A DNA stretch of 64,000 nt from Isoetes taiwanensis. Taxonomy: Eukaryota > Streptophyta > Lycopodiopsida > Isoetales > Isoetaceae. Below the pieces are notes generated by a model. The model was not told the origin of the DNA. It was given only the letters and a program-made list of their open reading frames with translations, and ran no database searches. How positions within the stretch are numbered: position 1 is the stretch's first letter; each line of letters starts with the position of its first letter. The position numbers and the translations under genes are program-made. This document shows, in pieces, positions 21,930 through 33,118 of the stretch. Where the stretch lies: assembly GCA_021234155.1 (NCBI GenBank), contig JAJEKV010000503.1, forward strand, positions 102,640-166,639, in the 5' to 3' direction.

Positions 21930-22428
21930 GAAACAATTTAATTGCATAGTCGAGACTAGAATAATATAAATACGACGCAATTAGTGAATTCGACATAAGT
22001 TGTGACACAAATATATCATGTTGTTGCCACAAATGTAGTCATTGTGTCAAGACTAATATGATAGAAAATAGGATGCAATTATTAAACAACTTGGATATAA
22101 GCTCAACGCAAACGTGATATGCAATTGCCACAAATGTAGTCATTGTGTCGAGACTAATATGACAGAAAATATGACGCAATTATTGTATAACTTCGATATA
22201 AGTTCGACACAAACATGCCATGTAATTGCCATAAATATAGTCGTTATGTCATTTTTGCGTTATGTAACCGTGACACAATACTTGACGCAAAAAATGACGC
22301 CCATGCGACATCAAAGTATAGCACTTTTAGCGTCAATCTCGTGACATTTAGTGGGCCTTTGAGGACACGCATAGCGTCACTTTGTTCGACGCTATACCCG
22401 ACGGAAAACACCCTATTCTGTTGTAGTG
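21930..22428 (-). mobile_element. CACTA-type transposon terminus with subterminal repeats
   Basis: The segment ends TTCTGTTGTAGTG at 22428, the reverse complement of CACTACAACAGAA, a typical CACTA terminal inverted repeat. Upstream are about three copies of a 100-105-bp unit (GCCACAAATGTAGTCATTGTGTC) and many GACGCAA/TAGCGTC motifs, as in CACTA subterminal regions. The following GGT could be one copy of a 3-bp target duplication. The other terminus was not found, so the element is either truncated or not fully recognised. Confidence 0.6.
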
Positions 22429-24664
22429 GGTGCACAAAACATATCAAACAGCTGCGTAATTTATCCTTTTAATGCTCAAAATGCCCTAAAATGCTTCACA
22501 AAACTTCGCGTACGCGAAAGAGTAGAAACCGCGTACGCAAAACTGCCTTCGCATACGCGAAACAGTCAAAACAACGTACGTGAAAAGTTTGCCTATTTCG
22601 CGTATGTTGTTTCAACTGCTTTGTGTACGCGAAACTATCTTCGCATACGCGAAATAGTTAAAACAGCGTACGCAAAATAGGCGGATTTTTGCGTACACTA
22701 GTTTAACTGTTTCGCGTACGCGAAGGCAGTTTCACGTACGCAGTTTCTACTCTTTCGCGTACGCGAAATTTTTTCGGTGCCGATTTGTTTTTTGCCATAT
22801 TTTTAACATATTATACTTCAAAAATATGTCGTATCATACTTATCATACGTATTGCATATAAAACGTATGAAGTATTGAACCTATCCCTACTGAGTACTCA
22901 CACCATGCGTGAGAACACCTTTCGACCAAGTCTGGAGCATGATGTGAGTACTGGATCAAACTGGAACCATGTTGACCAAGTTATGTTGTGAATTTGGCCA
23001 ATCTATTGGTCAAATCCGACTCCTTGGACCCCAATTAGGTAGGGTTGCTATATAGAACTTGCTAAAAATGAGTAAAAAGAACAAAACAGTAGTCACTTCT
23101 AGTCGAGTACTCACACCATGTGTGAGAACACCTACTGACCAAGTCAGAACCCTTCCTGGCGCATGCTGTGAGTAGTGGGATTGAAACCTCCCAATAAGAC
23201 TAGAATGTTTAGACCCTACTTATCTAATTGATTCTAATAGTTAGACAACATGAAAATCCCCCTAAGAAACCCTAGAAAATGGTAAACCTATGAATAGGGA
23301 CTGTGATGGGCCTAGCCAGTTAACCTTCTTAGGTAACTGGAGATCCCATCATTCTTGACTATTGGTATTACTTAAGCCTAGAAACTTAAGATACTAGTTC
23401 ATGCATAACTTAAAACAAAACCTTGACATATAGGTAAAGAATTTAATCTTTATTCGGTAATAACCCAAGATCCCAAAAAATACTTCCCACAATTATTATG
23501 AAGGTATATTAATATATCACACATCAAATTTACTATTATTGTTTCAAATCGGTTCTTCTATTGCCAAAGCCTAAATGATGTTAACTCTGCCTCAAACACT
23601 ACTCGCGTCTCTTCGTAGCTCAGCTACACTCCGGAGCCTCTTTCTCATTTGCTTACACCATTAACAATGGGGTTAGTCACAAGGACTAAGTGGGGGTCAG
23701 GCACTAGCGAATGTCTAAGCATCAAAGATAAACAATGCACAATGCAAGAATCAAAAGAGCAATTCTTGTCAATCTTACCATAGGCTCAGCCCTACAATCC
23801 AAGTTAATGAAATAATCCAGCCATGCCAAAATAATATCCATGATCCTTTACATTATAAAACAAACCATTGCGAATCAACTCAGAGACACTAAAAACACTA
23901 ACAAAGCAAAGCAATCATAACAACATAGAATTACAACCAATATTCCTCTGGGTCTGAGCATTGGCCAACTCGGTTGATCGGGGGCGGCATAGAAGCGGGG
24001 GTAACCTCGTGTGTACACACCCTTCCAGCTTGCGTCCGGCATTGGAGGACCACTTATCTTTGTGCAATAACGTTATACCCAAGGGTGTCACGCCCAATGT
24101 CCAAGTATACACTACCATTAACATGTCAACTATGCAATAACCGTGAGTCTAGACCATCGCACCTAGACTCCGGCCCCAAAGGACTATATCACAGAGCATT
24201 TCAAATACTTAAAAAAATAGAGCATATTCCATAATATTCTACCATGGAATCCCAATGTCAACCAAGGTTAATAACAAGCCACCATGCTAAGTCAAAGAAT
24301 TCACAATCCAATGTTGCAATCCTAACATGACAATAGTAAATATAATCCGGAGCCATTAAATCACCAAAATGCTATGACTTTAAGGTCAAACAATGTTTTC
24401 AATTAATTTCTTGGCTAAAGTTGCTAATATTTTATTATGTGGTCTCTTTGGCTTTATCATGCAACCGTGGGTTAACACATAGCTAACACTCTCGAGCCTA
24501 ACTCACCCATACCCCTCGCCTTTATCTATATAGGTTAATAATGGTTCTTTTATGTTACTTATAGAATGTAATTTAAACTAAGAAGAGGAAAGATCATAAA
24601 TTTCATTTAAGTAAAAAAAAAAAGCAACGATGTATTTTATAGCAGACTTCAAAAAAACGTGGAA
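22429..24664 (-). repeat. Palindrome left arm (unit 0, P arm)
   Basis: This arm is the reverse complement of 24792-27040 over about 2.24 kb, with scattered substitutions and small indels. It ends at the CACTA terminus. Only short ORFs are present. It includes the motif CCCACTTAGTCCTTGTG in inverse orientation and, at the outer end, the CGTACG-rich block. Confidence 0.95.
22496..22770. repeat. CGTACG-rich nested palindrome (unit 0)
   Basis: About a dozen variants of TTTCGCGTACGCGAAA spaced by short AT-rich segments. The whole block is itself an imperfect palindrome, with AGAGTAGAAAC at one end and its complement GTTTCTACTCT at the other. CpG density is far above the surroundings. Confidence 0.9.
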
Positions 24665-24791
24665 GCTTCTCGGAATTGGATGGATGGAATTTGTGAGCTC
24701 AATCTAAACCCTGAACCATCGATCTAACTATGACAAAGCTCCAGCAATCACAAGAATTACTATAAACTCAGATCTCAAGCTTAAATCACGT
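24665..24791. other. 127-bp spacer of the long palindrome
   Basis: Non-repeated sequence between the two arms. It carries no gene. Confidence 0.85.
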
Positions 24792-26699
24792 TTCCACGTT
24801 TTTTTGAAGTCTGCTATAAAATACATCGTTGCTTTTTTTTTTTTTACTTAAATGAAATTTATGTTCTTTCCTCTTCTTAGTTTAAATTACATTCTATAAG
24901 TAACATAAAAGAACCATTATTAACCTATATAGATAAAGGCGAGGGGTATGGGTGAGTTAGGCTCGAGAGTGTTAGCTATGTGTTAACCCACGGTTGCATG
25001 ATAAAGCCAAAGAGACCACATAATAAAATATTAGCAACTTTAGCCAAGAAATTAATTGAAAACATTGTTTGACCTTAAAGTCATAGCATTTTGGTGATTT
25101 AATGGCTCCGGATTATATTTACTATTGTCATGTTAGGATTGCAACATTGGATTGTGAATTCTTTGACTTAGCATGGTGGCTTGTTATTAACCTTGGTTGA
25201 CATTGGGATTCCATGGTAGAATATTATGGAATATGCTCTATTTTTTTAAGTATTTGAAATGCTCGTGATATAGTCCTTTTAAATGGAGTCTAGGTGCGAT
25301 GGTCTAGACTCACGGTTATTGCATAGTTGACATGTTAATGGTAGTGTATACTTGGACATTGGGCGCTGACACCCTTTGGGTATAACGTTATTGCACAAAG
25401 TATAAGTGGTCCTCCAATGTTGGACGAGCGTGGAAGGGGTGTGTACACACGAGGTTACCCCGCTTCTATGTCACCTGGCCCCGATCAACCGAAGTTGGCC
25501 AATGCTCGCACCAGAGGAATATTGGTTGTAATTCTATGTTGTTATGATTGCTTTGCTTTGTTAGTGTTTTTAGTGTCTCTGAGTTGATTCGCAATGGTTT
25601 GTTTTATAATGTAAAGGATCATGGATATTATTTTGGCATGGCTGGATTATTTCATTAACTTGGATTGTAGGGCTGAGCCTATGGTAAGATTGACAAGAAT
25701 TGCTCTTTTGATTCTTGCATTGTGCATTGTTTATCTTTGATGCTTAGACATTCGCTAGTGCCTGACCCCCACTTAGTCCTTGTGACTAACCCCATTGTTA
25801 ATGGTGTAAGCAAATGAGAAAGAGGCTCCGGAGTGTAGCTGAGCTACGAAGAGACGCGAGTAGTGTTTGAGGCAGAGTTAACATCATTTAGGCTTTGGCA
25901 ATAGAAGAACCGATTTGAAACAATAATAGTAAATTTGATGTGTGATATATTAATATACCTTCATAATAATTGTGGGAAGTATTTTTTGGGATCTTGGGTT
26001 ATTACCGAATAAAGATTAAATTCTTTACCTATATGTCAAGGTTTTGTTTTAAGTTATGCATGAACTAGTATCTTAAGTTTCTAGGCTTAAGTAATACCAA
26101 TAGTCAAGAATGATGGGATCTCCAGTTACCTAAGAAGGTTAACTGGCTAGGCCCATCACAGTCCCTATTTATAGGTTTACCATTTTCTAGGGTTTCTTAG
26201 GGGGATTTTCATGTTGTCTAACTATTAGAATCAATTAGATAAGTAGGGTCTAAACATTCTAGTCATTGGGAGGTTTCAATCTCACTACTCACAGCATGCG
26301 CCAGGAAGGGTTCTGACTTGGTCAGCAGGTGTTCTCACACATGGTGTGAGTACTCGACTAGAAATGACTACTGTTTTGTTCTTTTTACTCATTTTTAGCA
26401 AGTTCTATATAGCAACCCTACCTAATTGGGGTCCAAGGAGTCGGATTTGACCAATAGATTGGCCAAATTCACAACATAACTTGGTCAACATGGTTCCAGT
26501 TTGATCCAGTACTCACATCATGCTCCAGGAAGGGTTTTGACTTGGTCGAAAGGTGTTCTCACGCATGGTGTGAGTATCAAAGAGGGATAGGTTCAATACT
26601 TCTGACGTTTTATATGCAATACGTATGATAAGTATGATACGGCATATTTTTGAAGTATAAAACGTCAAAAATACGGCAAAAAAGAAATCGGCGCCGAAA

Positions 26700-26972
26700 A
26701 AATTTCGCGTACGCGAAAGAGTAGAAACTGCGTACGTGAAACTGCCTTCGCGTACGCGAAACAGTTAAAATAGCGTACGCAAAAATCCGCCTATTTTGCG
26801 TACACTGTTTTAACTATTTCGCGTATGCGAAGATAGTTTCGCGTACACAAAACAGTTGAAACAACATACGCGAAACAGGCAAACTTTTCACGTATGTTGT
26901 TTTGACTGTTTCGCGTATGCGAAGGCAGTTTTGCGTACGCGGTTTCTACTCTTTCGCGTACGCGAAATTTTG
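26700..26972. repeat. CGTACG-rich nested palindrome (unit 1)
   Basis: Inverted counterpart of 22496-22770 and direct counterpart of 36979-37250. Confidence 0.9.
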
Positions 26973-27419
26973 TGAAGCATTTTAAGGTGGTTTAAGCATT
27001 AAAAAGGTAAATTGCGCAGCTATTTGATCTTTTTTGTGCAGCTGCAATATAATATATAAGGAAAACTCGTTTAACCTAATTTTCACCTCGAACGTTGACC
27101 ACCTGGCTGAGTCAAATATACTCCCTGGAAAACGATCTTCCTTTGAGGTGTGGGATATTGTGTCCGGGCTTGACGTCAGATTCTGCAAAGTGAGTTTTCT
27201 CCTTTCCAGTGTTTCCTGACCTCGGGTTCCCACCCTGCCTCATCCTTAGAGACCTATAGGTTCTTATCCCCCCGCCTCATTGACTCGAACGGAACGTCGA
27301 CGTAACATATGCGTAGTGAGCTTGCTCCTTCCCACATAAACACGTCTTCCTTTAGTTCGTGCAATTGAGGAGTCTGTTGGAGCAGTAGTAGCCGATGGCG
27401 ACAAGCAACCAATGACAAC

Positions 27420-29460
27420 CGCTCATGCATCCACATCAAGGGCTGGTGGCGGTAATGCAAGATCTGCTAAAGGCAGTGGTGCCATGCATGGTCGCAGTCG
27501 GTCGTCCACGAGGGCTACAGGACCATGCAGCGGTCGTTCTCGAAACTTGGGCGGTCGGCAAAGAGGCCCGGAGTGGGAGTTTGTGAAGAGTTTGGTGAGA
27601 ATGAGTGGGAATGTATTTTTTGCGAATACTCGTCTATAAATGGATTTGCCACACGAATACGAGCTCATTTTTTACGAGAAACCTCAGTCGGTGTCCAAAC
27701 TTGTTTTGCATCTCCTGATTTATGAAAAGATGCAGTGGAAAGGTTGTCTCCACTAAATGCGATGCGCAAAACGAAGAACACTAGCGTAAGAACTCATGCA
27801 AGAGACGGAGAAGAGCAAGTCGAAGACGAAACCAATTACATCACCCCTCCTGGCCATTTCTTTGCTGCCCCTTGTACCAAGCGAGGGTGGATTAGGGTCA
27901 GTTGGTGTACGCACGGGTGAGAAAAGAGTGGTTGAAACAATTGAAATAGTGGGAAGACAGACCAAGCAATAAAGGGTCGATCAATGTTTAACGTCAGAGC
28001 AATTAAAAAAGGCACAGCTGAAAGTCGTGGAGGCATTCTTGTATGTCGGACTCTCTCCACATGTATTGGAGCACAAAGCAATGAAAGAAGTTTTCCAAGA
28101 AGTTTCCAAAGCAGGACCAACGTTCAGGTTGCCTTCTTACAAGCATGCAACAACAAGATGGTCGATGAAATACATGGGAAAATGGTCGAGAGGGTAGAGA
28201 TGAAGTTGTGCCGAGTGACTGAAAGTAGGCCAGGATCACTAGTAACCGAAGGTTGGAGCAACGTAAATAAGGACCACCTCATAAACTACATGATTGTATA
28301 TCCAGGTGGCGAAGTGTTCTTGAAAATTGTGGAAACCAAAACTGAGCAACTTCGGACCAAAGAGAAATTTTCAGGTCGTAATGGATAACGCATCTAATTG
28401 TAAGCTGGCAGGTGCATTGTTAGAGTCAGAATTCCCAGGGTTGCATGCCACCAACTGTCAGTGCTATGGTCTGAACCTGGTTCAAAGAGCCTATTCAAAA
28501 AGTGCGGCGTCTAGTGAAGTTCATCACCACAAAGCCGGCAGTATATGCCATCTACAAGTCTTTGCGTTTGAAATCCCTGGCACTCATGAATCCTGGGCAA
28601 ACCCGCTTTGGAACCAATTACATTTGTCTTGAAAGAGTGCTAAGGTGTCGTGATTGGATTATCTCCACCTTTAATCACACTGAAGTTTTTGAGTGGGAGA
28701 GAAGACAACGGGGCAAGAATGCATTTAAACACCGCCAATGAGTCAGTGCCCTCAGGGATATGATTGGGTAGGAGACATTTTGGAGAGGCGTACAAAATGT
28801 TGTGAGGTGCATGCAACCTATCTGTCGTGCCATCAAAACCTTAGATTCTTTGAAGGCAAGCACCGGCAAGGTTTGGAGATGCTGGCACGCAATTCAATCT
28901 TTCTTGCAGCGTGATGGGCCCAATGCACCATTTGATAACGCGAAACACACATTACTCCTGAAGGACCTTGCTGCACGGTGGAAGAAGTCATACAATGACC
29001 TTCATGGCGCTGCTCATGCATTAGACCCGCACAACCATGACATGGACCAGCATACAGACAAGGAAGTAATGGGTTTGTTGAAGAAAGTTGCAAAATTGTA
29101 CTATCCTAATGGGTCAGACTACAAGATGTTCATTGCCGAGCTAACTGAGTATCAAAACCTAAGTGGAAGATGGGCAGATGAAGAACTTCACGATGCATTA
29201 GAGAGTCACAAGAAAGAGGCCCAATATGGAGTCCTATGCATGGTGGCAAGCCCATGGGCAAGTGACCGATATGTTATAGGCCCTAGCAATGACAATCCTC
29301 TCCTTGGTATCGTCAAATATGATGCGGAGAGGAATTGGAGTTCTTATAAGTACATACACAATGTCACTCGAAATTGTGCATTTACATAAGAAAGTTGACA
29401 AACTTGTGTATAGCTTCTCAAATTGGTGACTCTTGAATCGCGAATAATGGGGCAGCAGCA
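27420..29460 (+). pseudogene. hAT-superfamily transposase, decayed (unit 1)
   Basis: Frameshifted reading segments line up in hAT order. First is a BED-type zinc finger (27525-27725, WECIFCEY...RIRAHF...C). Next is a DUF659-like stretch (27984-28388, LVTEGWSNVNKDHLINYM) and VVMDNASNCKLAGALLE (about 28375), then LRLKSLALMNPGQTRFGTNY. The dimerisation end follows with ERNWSSYKYIHNVTRN (about 29320) and the LVYSFSNW remnant. The protein would bind element ends and perform cut-and-paste transposition. Stops and frameshifts between each segment make it inactive as read. No terminal repeats or 8-bp target duplication of a simple hAT element were identified. Confidence 0.85.
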
Positions 29461-30060
29461 GATAAGCTACAATTTCCTTTCTTGGATGTAGATTCCGGCG
29501 GACGAGGAGGTGTAGATTCTCGGTGGGACGATGCCGCAATTCATGCCGACGAGGATATCCGGCGCACCCATTTCATTGACGCATTTAAGATGACGCCGAA
29601 GAACTCATATTCACCGATGACTCGGATGACAATACGTAAGAGGAACCGACCACGAGAGAGCAGGTCCCGGCCACGAGAATGCCGGTGGAGGACTTAACTA
29701 CACGAGAATGAAGTGTTCGACTCTTCATTACTACTGACAGTACCAAACAGATAACGTGGAAAAAGAAACACGTCGAGCGGACGAGGCACTAAGGGAAGGG
29801 GTCATAGGAGGTTGAACCTAGGCGACACTACAGAGGAGGTCGAAACAGATGATGATGATGCAGACACTGAGAACGATGATGAATGAGCATCTATCTACCT
29901 GTAATTTCATTGTTTTGTTAAATGGAATATAAGTTTTACTATTTCAAGAAGTCTCTCATTGTTTGTTTTGTTGTTATTCGTGTTTTTTACTATGTTCATT
30001 TGTCAATCTTTGTGCCCTGAGAACCCTCCCTCTGTCATCATGATCTCGACTTCTGTTTCA
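29461..30060 (+). other. Acidic ORF remnant and AT-rich tail (unit 1)
   Basis: In unit 3 the matching region (39802-40068) keeps an acidic open frame. Here the frame is broken by differences in the same stretch. Nothing else is recognised. Confidence 0.35.
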
Positions 30061-31240
30061 TGTCTGCCCCTTCGCATGGTATAGAATCTTGCCTAGAAGT
30101 AATCTTTGCACGTGAAGGGGCCAAACAGGCACGGACCATTCAAGAGGATGATGAATAGGAGGAGGGTTCACAGGGCACACGATGGACTTTTAAATTCTGA
30201 ACCTTGCTTTCTCCTAGGGGACCATCTCAGGTTTCAAGTTGTGGCAGGGTCGCTGTTTGGTGTGAAATGGCACAGCGGCACCATTTCACACTCAAATGGC
30301 ACAGCTGCGCCATTTCACATCAAATAGCTACCATGTCACAACTTCGAAATAGAGGTTGTCAACTAATTCCAAGTTGTAGTGCCTCTTAAACGTCTACATC
30401 AATTGCGGTAGTTCTATGTGTATCAAAAATACGGCAGACATCCACAAATGATGGAGACGCTCAAGAAGTATTACAGCTTACAATTAGATGACAAACTTCA
30501 TTTCAAAGTTGTGGCAGGACATGTTTGGTGTGAAATGGCATTTCACAGGGCACACGATGGACTTTTAAATATCCGGGTCACTTCTGACTTTGTCTCAACT
30601 GGGTGCTTATTTTTGTCATAGAAATGCTTAATCTTTGGCCATCGGTTGCAGTCAGAGTGTGATGTGCAGCACAACTCCAATGTATTGAACTGATATACAG
30701 TCCTATATATCAGAGTTACACATCATTACACTGCAATGAATGGTCAAAGATTAAGCATCTCTATGAGCTTGAACAAGCACCCAAAAAGGAAAATGCTCAT
30801 GTGCGGCAGTTTGGTTTCCTGAGATGTGTCTAGCATATCAGTTTCCAAATGGAAGCCTCTCATTAGTGTCTCTCATTGTTTGTTTTGTTGTTATTCGTGT
30901 TTTTTACTCAGTTCATTTATCAACCTCATTGCCCTGAGAACCATCCCCCTGTCATCACCGTCTCGACTTCCATTTTCTGTTTGTCCCTTCGCGTGCTATA
31001 GAGTCTTGCTGAGAAGTGATCTTTGCACGTGAAGGGGCCAAACAGGCACGGACCATTCAAGACGACGATGATCAAGACGAGGGTTCACAGGGCACACGAT
31101 CCATGATGGCAAGGTAATTCGAGTAGACTATGAATCGGAATAGGGTTCATCGACCTCAGTGCCCTGAGAACCCTCCCCTACCTTCGCCGTCTCGAATTCC
31201 GTTTCCTGTTTGTCCCTTCGCGTGCTATACATTAGAGGTT
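30060..31240 (+). repeat. Dispersed units of a 230-bp repeat family (unit 1)
   Basis: Blocks with GAAGTAATCTTTGCACGTG, GGCCAAACAGGCACGGACC and GTCCCTTCGCGTGCTATAG occur near 30090, 31005 and 31215. They are related to the tandem array at 45780-46850. Confidence 0.8.
30596..30786. repeat. Hairpin-forming inverted repeat, about 190 bp (unit 1)
   Basis: GGGTGCTTATTTTTG...ATGCTTAATCTTTGGCC pairs with GGTCAAAGATTAAGCAT...CAAGCACCC. The stem is imperfect and long. A copy lies at 40869-41059. It may be a MITE or a small-RNA precursor-like fold. Confidence 0.75.
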
Positions 31241-31488
31241 TGATGGGATCACATAAGGGCCCTAACTCGATGCCAGCTCAAAAAACGCGTAGCCAATACC
31301 TAATTCGGCATGTACAGGCTTTTTTAGCCAGGCCTGGAACTATGGGGGCAGGTGTCGTTCACTCGCAGGTTCGGAAAGATCCGAACGTTTTTTAGTTTCA
31401 GGGTTGGTGGGTTGGTGGGTTGGGGGGAATTATTGCAACTCCATCCCGCCCTCTTTTACCGCCGAAACTTTTGTATTTTTCCCCTGTC

Positions 31489-31496
31489 TATAAAAA
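31489..31496 (+). promoter_or_regulatory. TATA box candidate (unit 1)
   Basis: TATAAAAA in a pyrimidine-rich context, about 140 bp upstream of the ATG that opens the exon-like ORF near 31630. It is conserved in unit 3 at 41762-41769. Confidence 0.4.
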
Positions 31497-31628
31497 CTCT
31501 GTCTTCCTCTCTCGTGCTTTTTGTTATCGCCATTCGCAACTTGTTCGAACTCTACGCCCATGTATTCTTCACAAGCTCGTGATCATTTAGCATTTGATGT
31601 TTTTCTAACCTCTTTTTTTTCCTTTCGG

Positions 31629-32429
31629 ATGTCAATTAGTTCAATCGCGAATTGAAAACGATTGGGGATGCTTCAATGTTTTCATTGGTAGATTCGTTAC
31701 TCTCCAACCTGCTACACGGGTGATTTTTGAGTGAAGCAAAGTAGGAGGAATGATATTTCTACGCATTGGAGGGCCATAGTCGTCAGATCAAATTTCACTG
31801 AACTTTTTCTGAACTGCAGGTGAATTGTGGATAAATTTATTGTCTTTCCTTTCTTTATTGTAATTTCCATTGCTCTAATTGGTACTTTTTTGCTTCCAGG
31901 GCTTTGTATTTCAGATGTGCAGGATATGGAGCCATCGAGCTCCATAATGAGCAGGTTTCATTCTTTTCATTATGATATTGGTTCTCTACTCTTTGAAGGT
32001 CATATAGTTGTGTAACTCAGAAAGAGTGGGGTGTGGTTCTTGTGCTATGAATATTATCACCGGAAGAGCAAGATAGTCGAACTACCTCTGCCTCCTCTCT
32101 ATCAGCTTTACTCGCACGCTATGGATAATACAACAATTATTTTGGCGAAAACGAAGCTGATCCAAGAAATATCTACTGCAATGAGAGACAATGGTGGAGT
32201 ATGTGGGCATGTTAAGGTAAATTTAGCTATAAACATGTTCATTGCATTATTTAAGGATATTGAGGATGTGAAGAAGACTTCGAAGATGTATACAGTGAAT
32301 GATTCTGACATTTGTTTGGACAGGATTTTCTGTGCTGGTTGGTCCAGTAGATTGCATGATGGAAGAGGCTATTTCGCACCATGGCCACGGTGCAAAATTG
32401 GCTCTTTCACAATTGCTGGGAGGCCCTAA
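31629..32429 (+). pseudogene. Unknown multi-exon ORF of the repeat unit (unit 1, 3' end lost)
   Basis: An exon-like ATG segment (about 31629-31722), a short segment (ALYFRCAGYGAIELHNEQ followed by GT) and a longer ORF (32031 onward, WFLCYEYYHRKSKIVELP) are shared with unit 3 and, inverted, with unit 2. The function is not recognised. Here the ORF runs into the hairpin array at 32359, and the first exon has a 1-bp insertion relative to unit 3. Confidence 0.4.
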
Positions 32430-32491
32430 TTCGCACCGTAGCCACGGTGCAATTTTATTTTATTTTATTTTTTCTGCACCTGGCTATGGTG

Positions 32492-32523
<32 letters not shown>

Positions 32524-33086
32524 GAAGGCTAGAACTAGGTAGATATATATTAACTAATTATAAAATGTACAAATAAAAGGCCCCTAAGGAGCATGAGCTA
32601 CAAAGCTCCCGTCTTGAGCTCTAGGCTCTCTTACTAATGCTCACGATTACACCTACTACCTACTGCTCATCCATTGGTGGAGTGATAAAGCCTCCATCTC
32701 CCCTCATCCAGGAGCATTTGAAGTATGCATAGAATCCTTGAACTGCTCCTAGCCGATCAAAGGCTTTGTCATAGGCCCGGCCTGAACTCCTGATGTGTGA
32801 GATAGCCATTAAGGCCACGGCATGGTTAAAGACATTTCTGATTTTGGCCACTGAGATATCTTGAGCATCCAGAGCGACTGAACACCTATGCTTCCAAACC
32901 GCCCAAAGACCAATGCATGTGATGGTGCAATTTAGGGCCTCCCAACAAGTGTGGAAGAGCCAATTTCGCATTGTGGCCACGGTGCGATTTTTTTTTTATT
33001 ATTTTTGCACCGTAGCCACGGTGCAAAATTGGCACTTCCAGAATTTATGGAAGTGCCTATTTCGCACCGCGGGCCACCTGCAATTG

Positions 33087-33118
<32 letters not shown>

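Larger units (their letters stand above)
24792..32359 (+). repeat. Unit 1: P arm plus hAT-like gene segment (A)
   Basis: This direct copy of 35085-42650 (offset about 10.28 kb) comprises the right palindrome arm (24792-27040), the decayed hAT transposase, short repeats, a hairpin and an unknown ORF. Similarity to unit 3 stops at ATTGCATGA near 32359, where an inverted unit joins. The unit therefore lacks its hairpin array. Confidence 0.92.

Noticed and set aside
22496-22770. CRISPR-like array for the CGTACG block
   Set aside because: Spacers are not unique, repeats are palindromic and variable, and the genome is eukaryotic.
24980-26160. P arm core as a solo LTR (TGTTAACCC...CCATCACA)
   Set aside because: No flanking 5-bp target duplication and no primer-binding site follow; kept only as a shared-motif observation.
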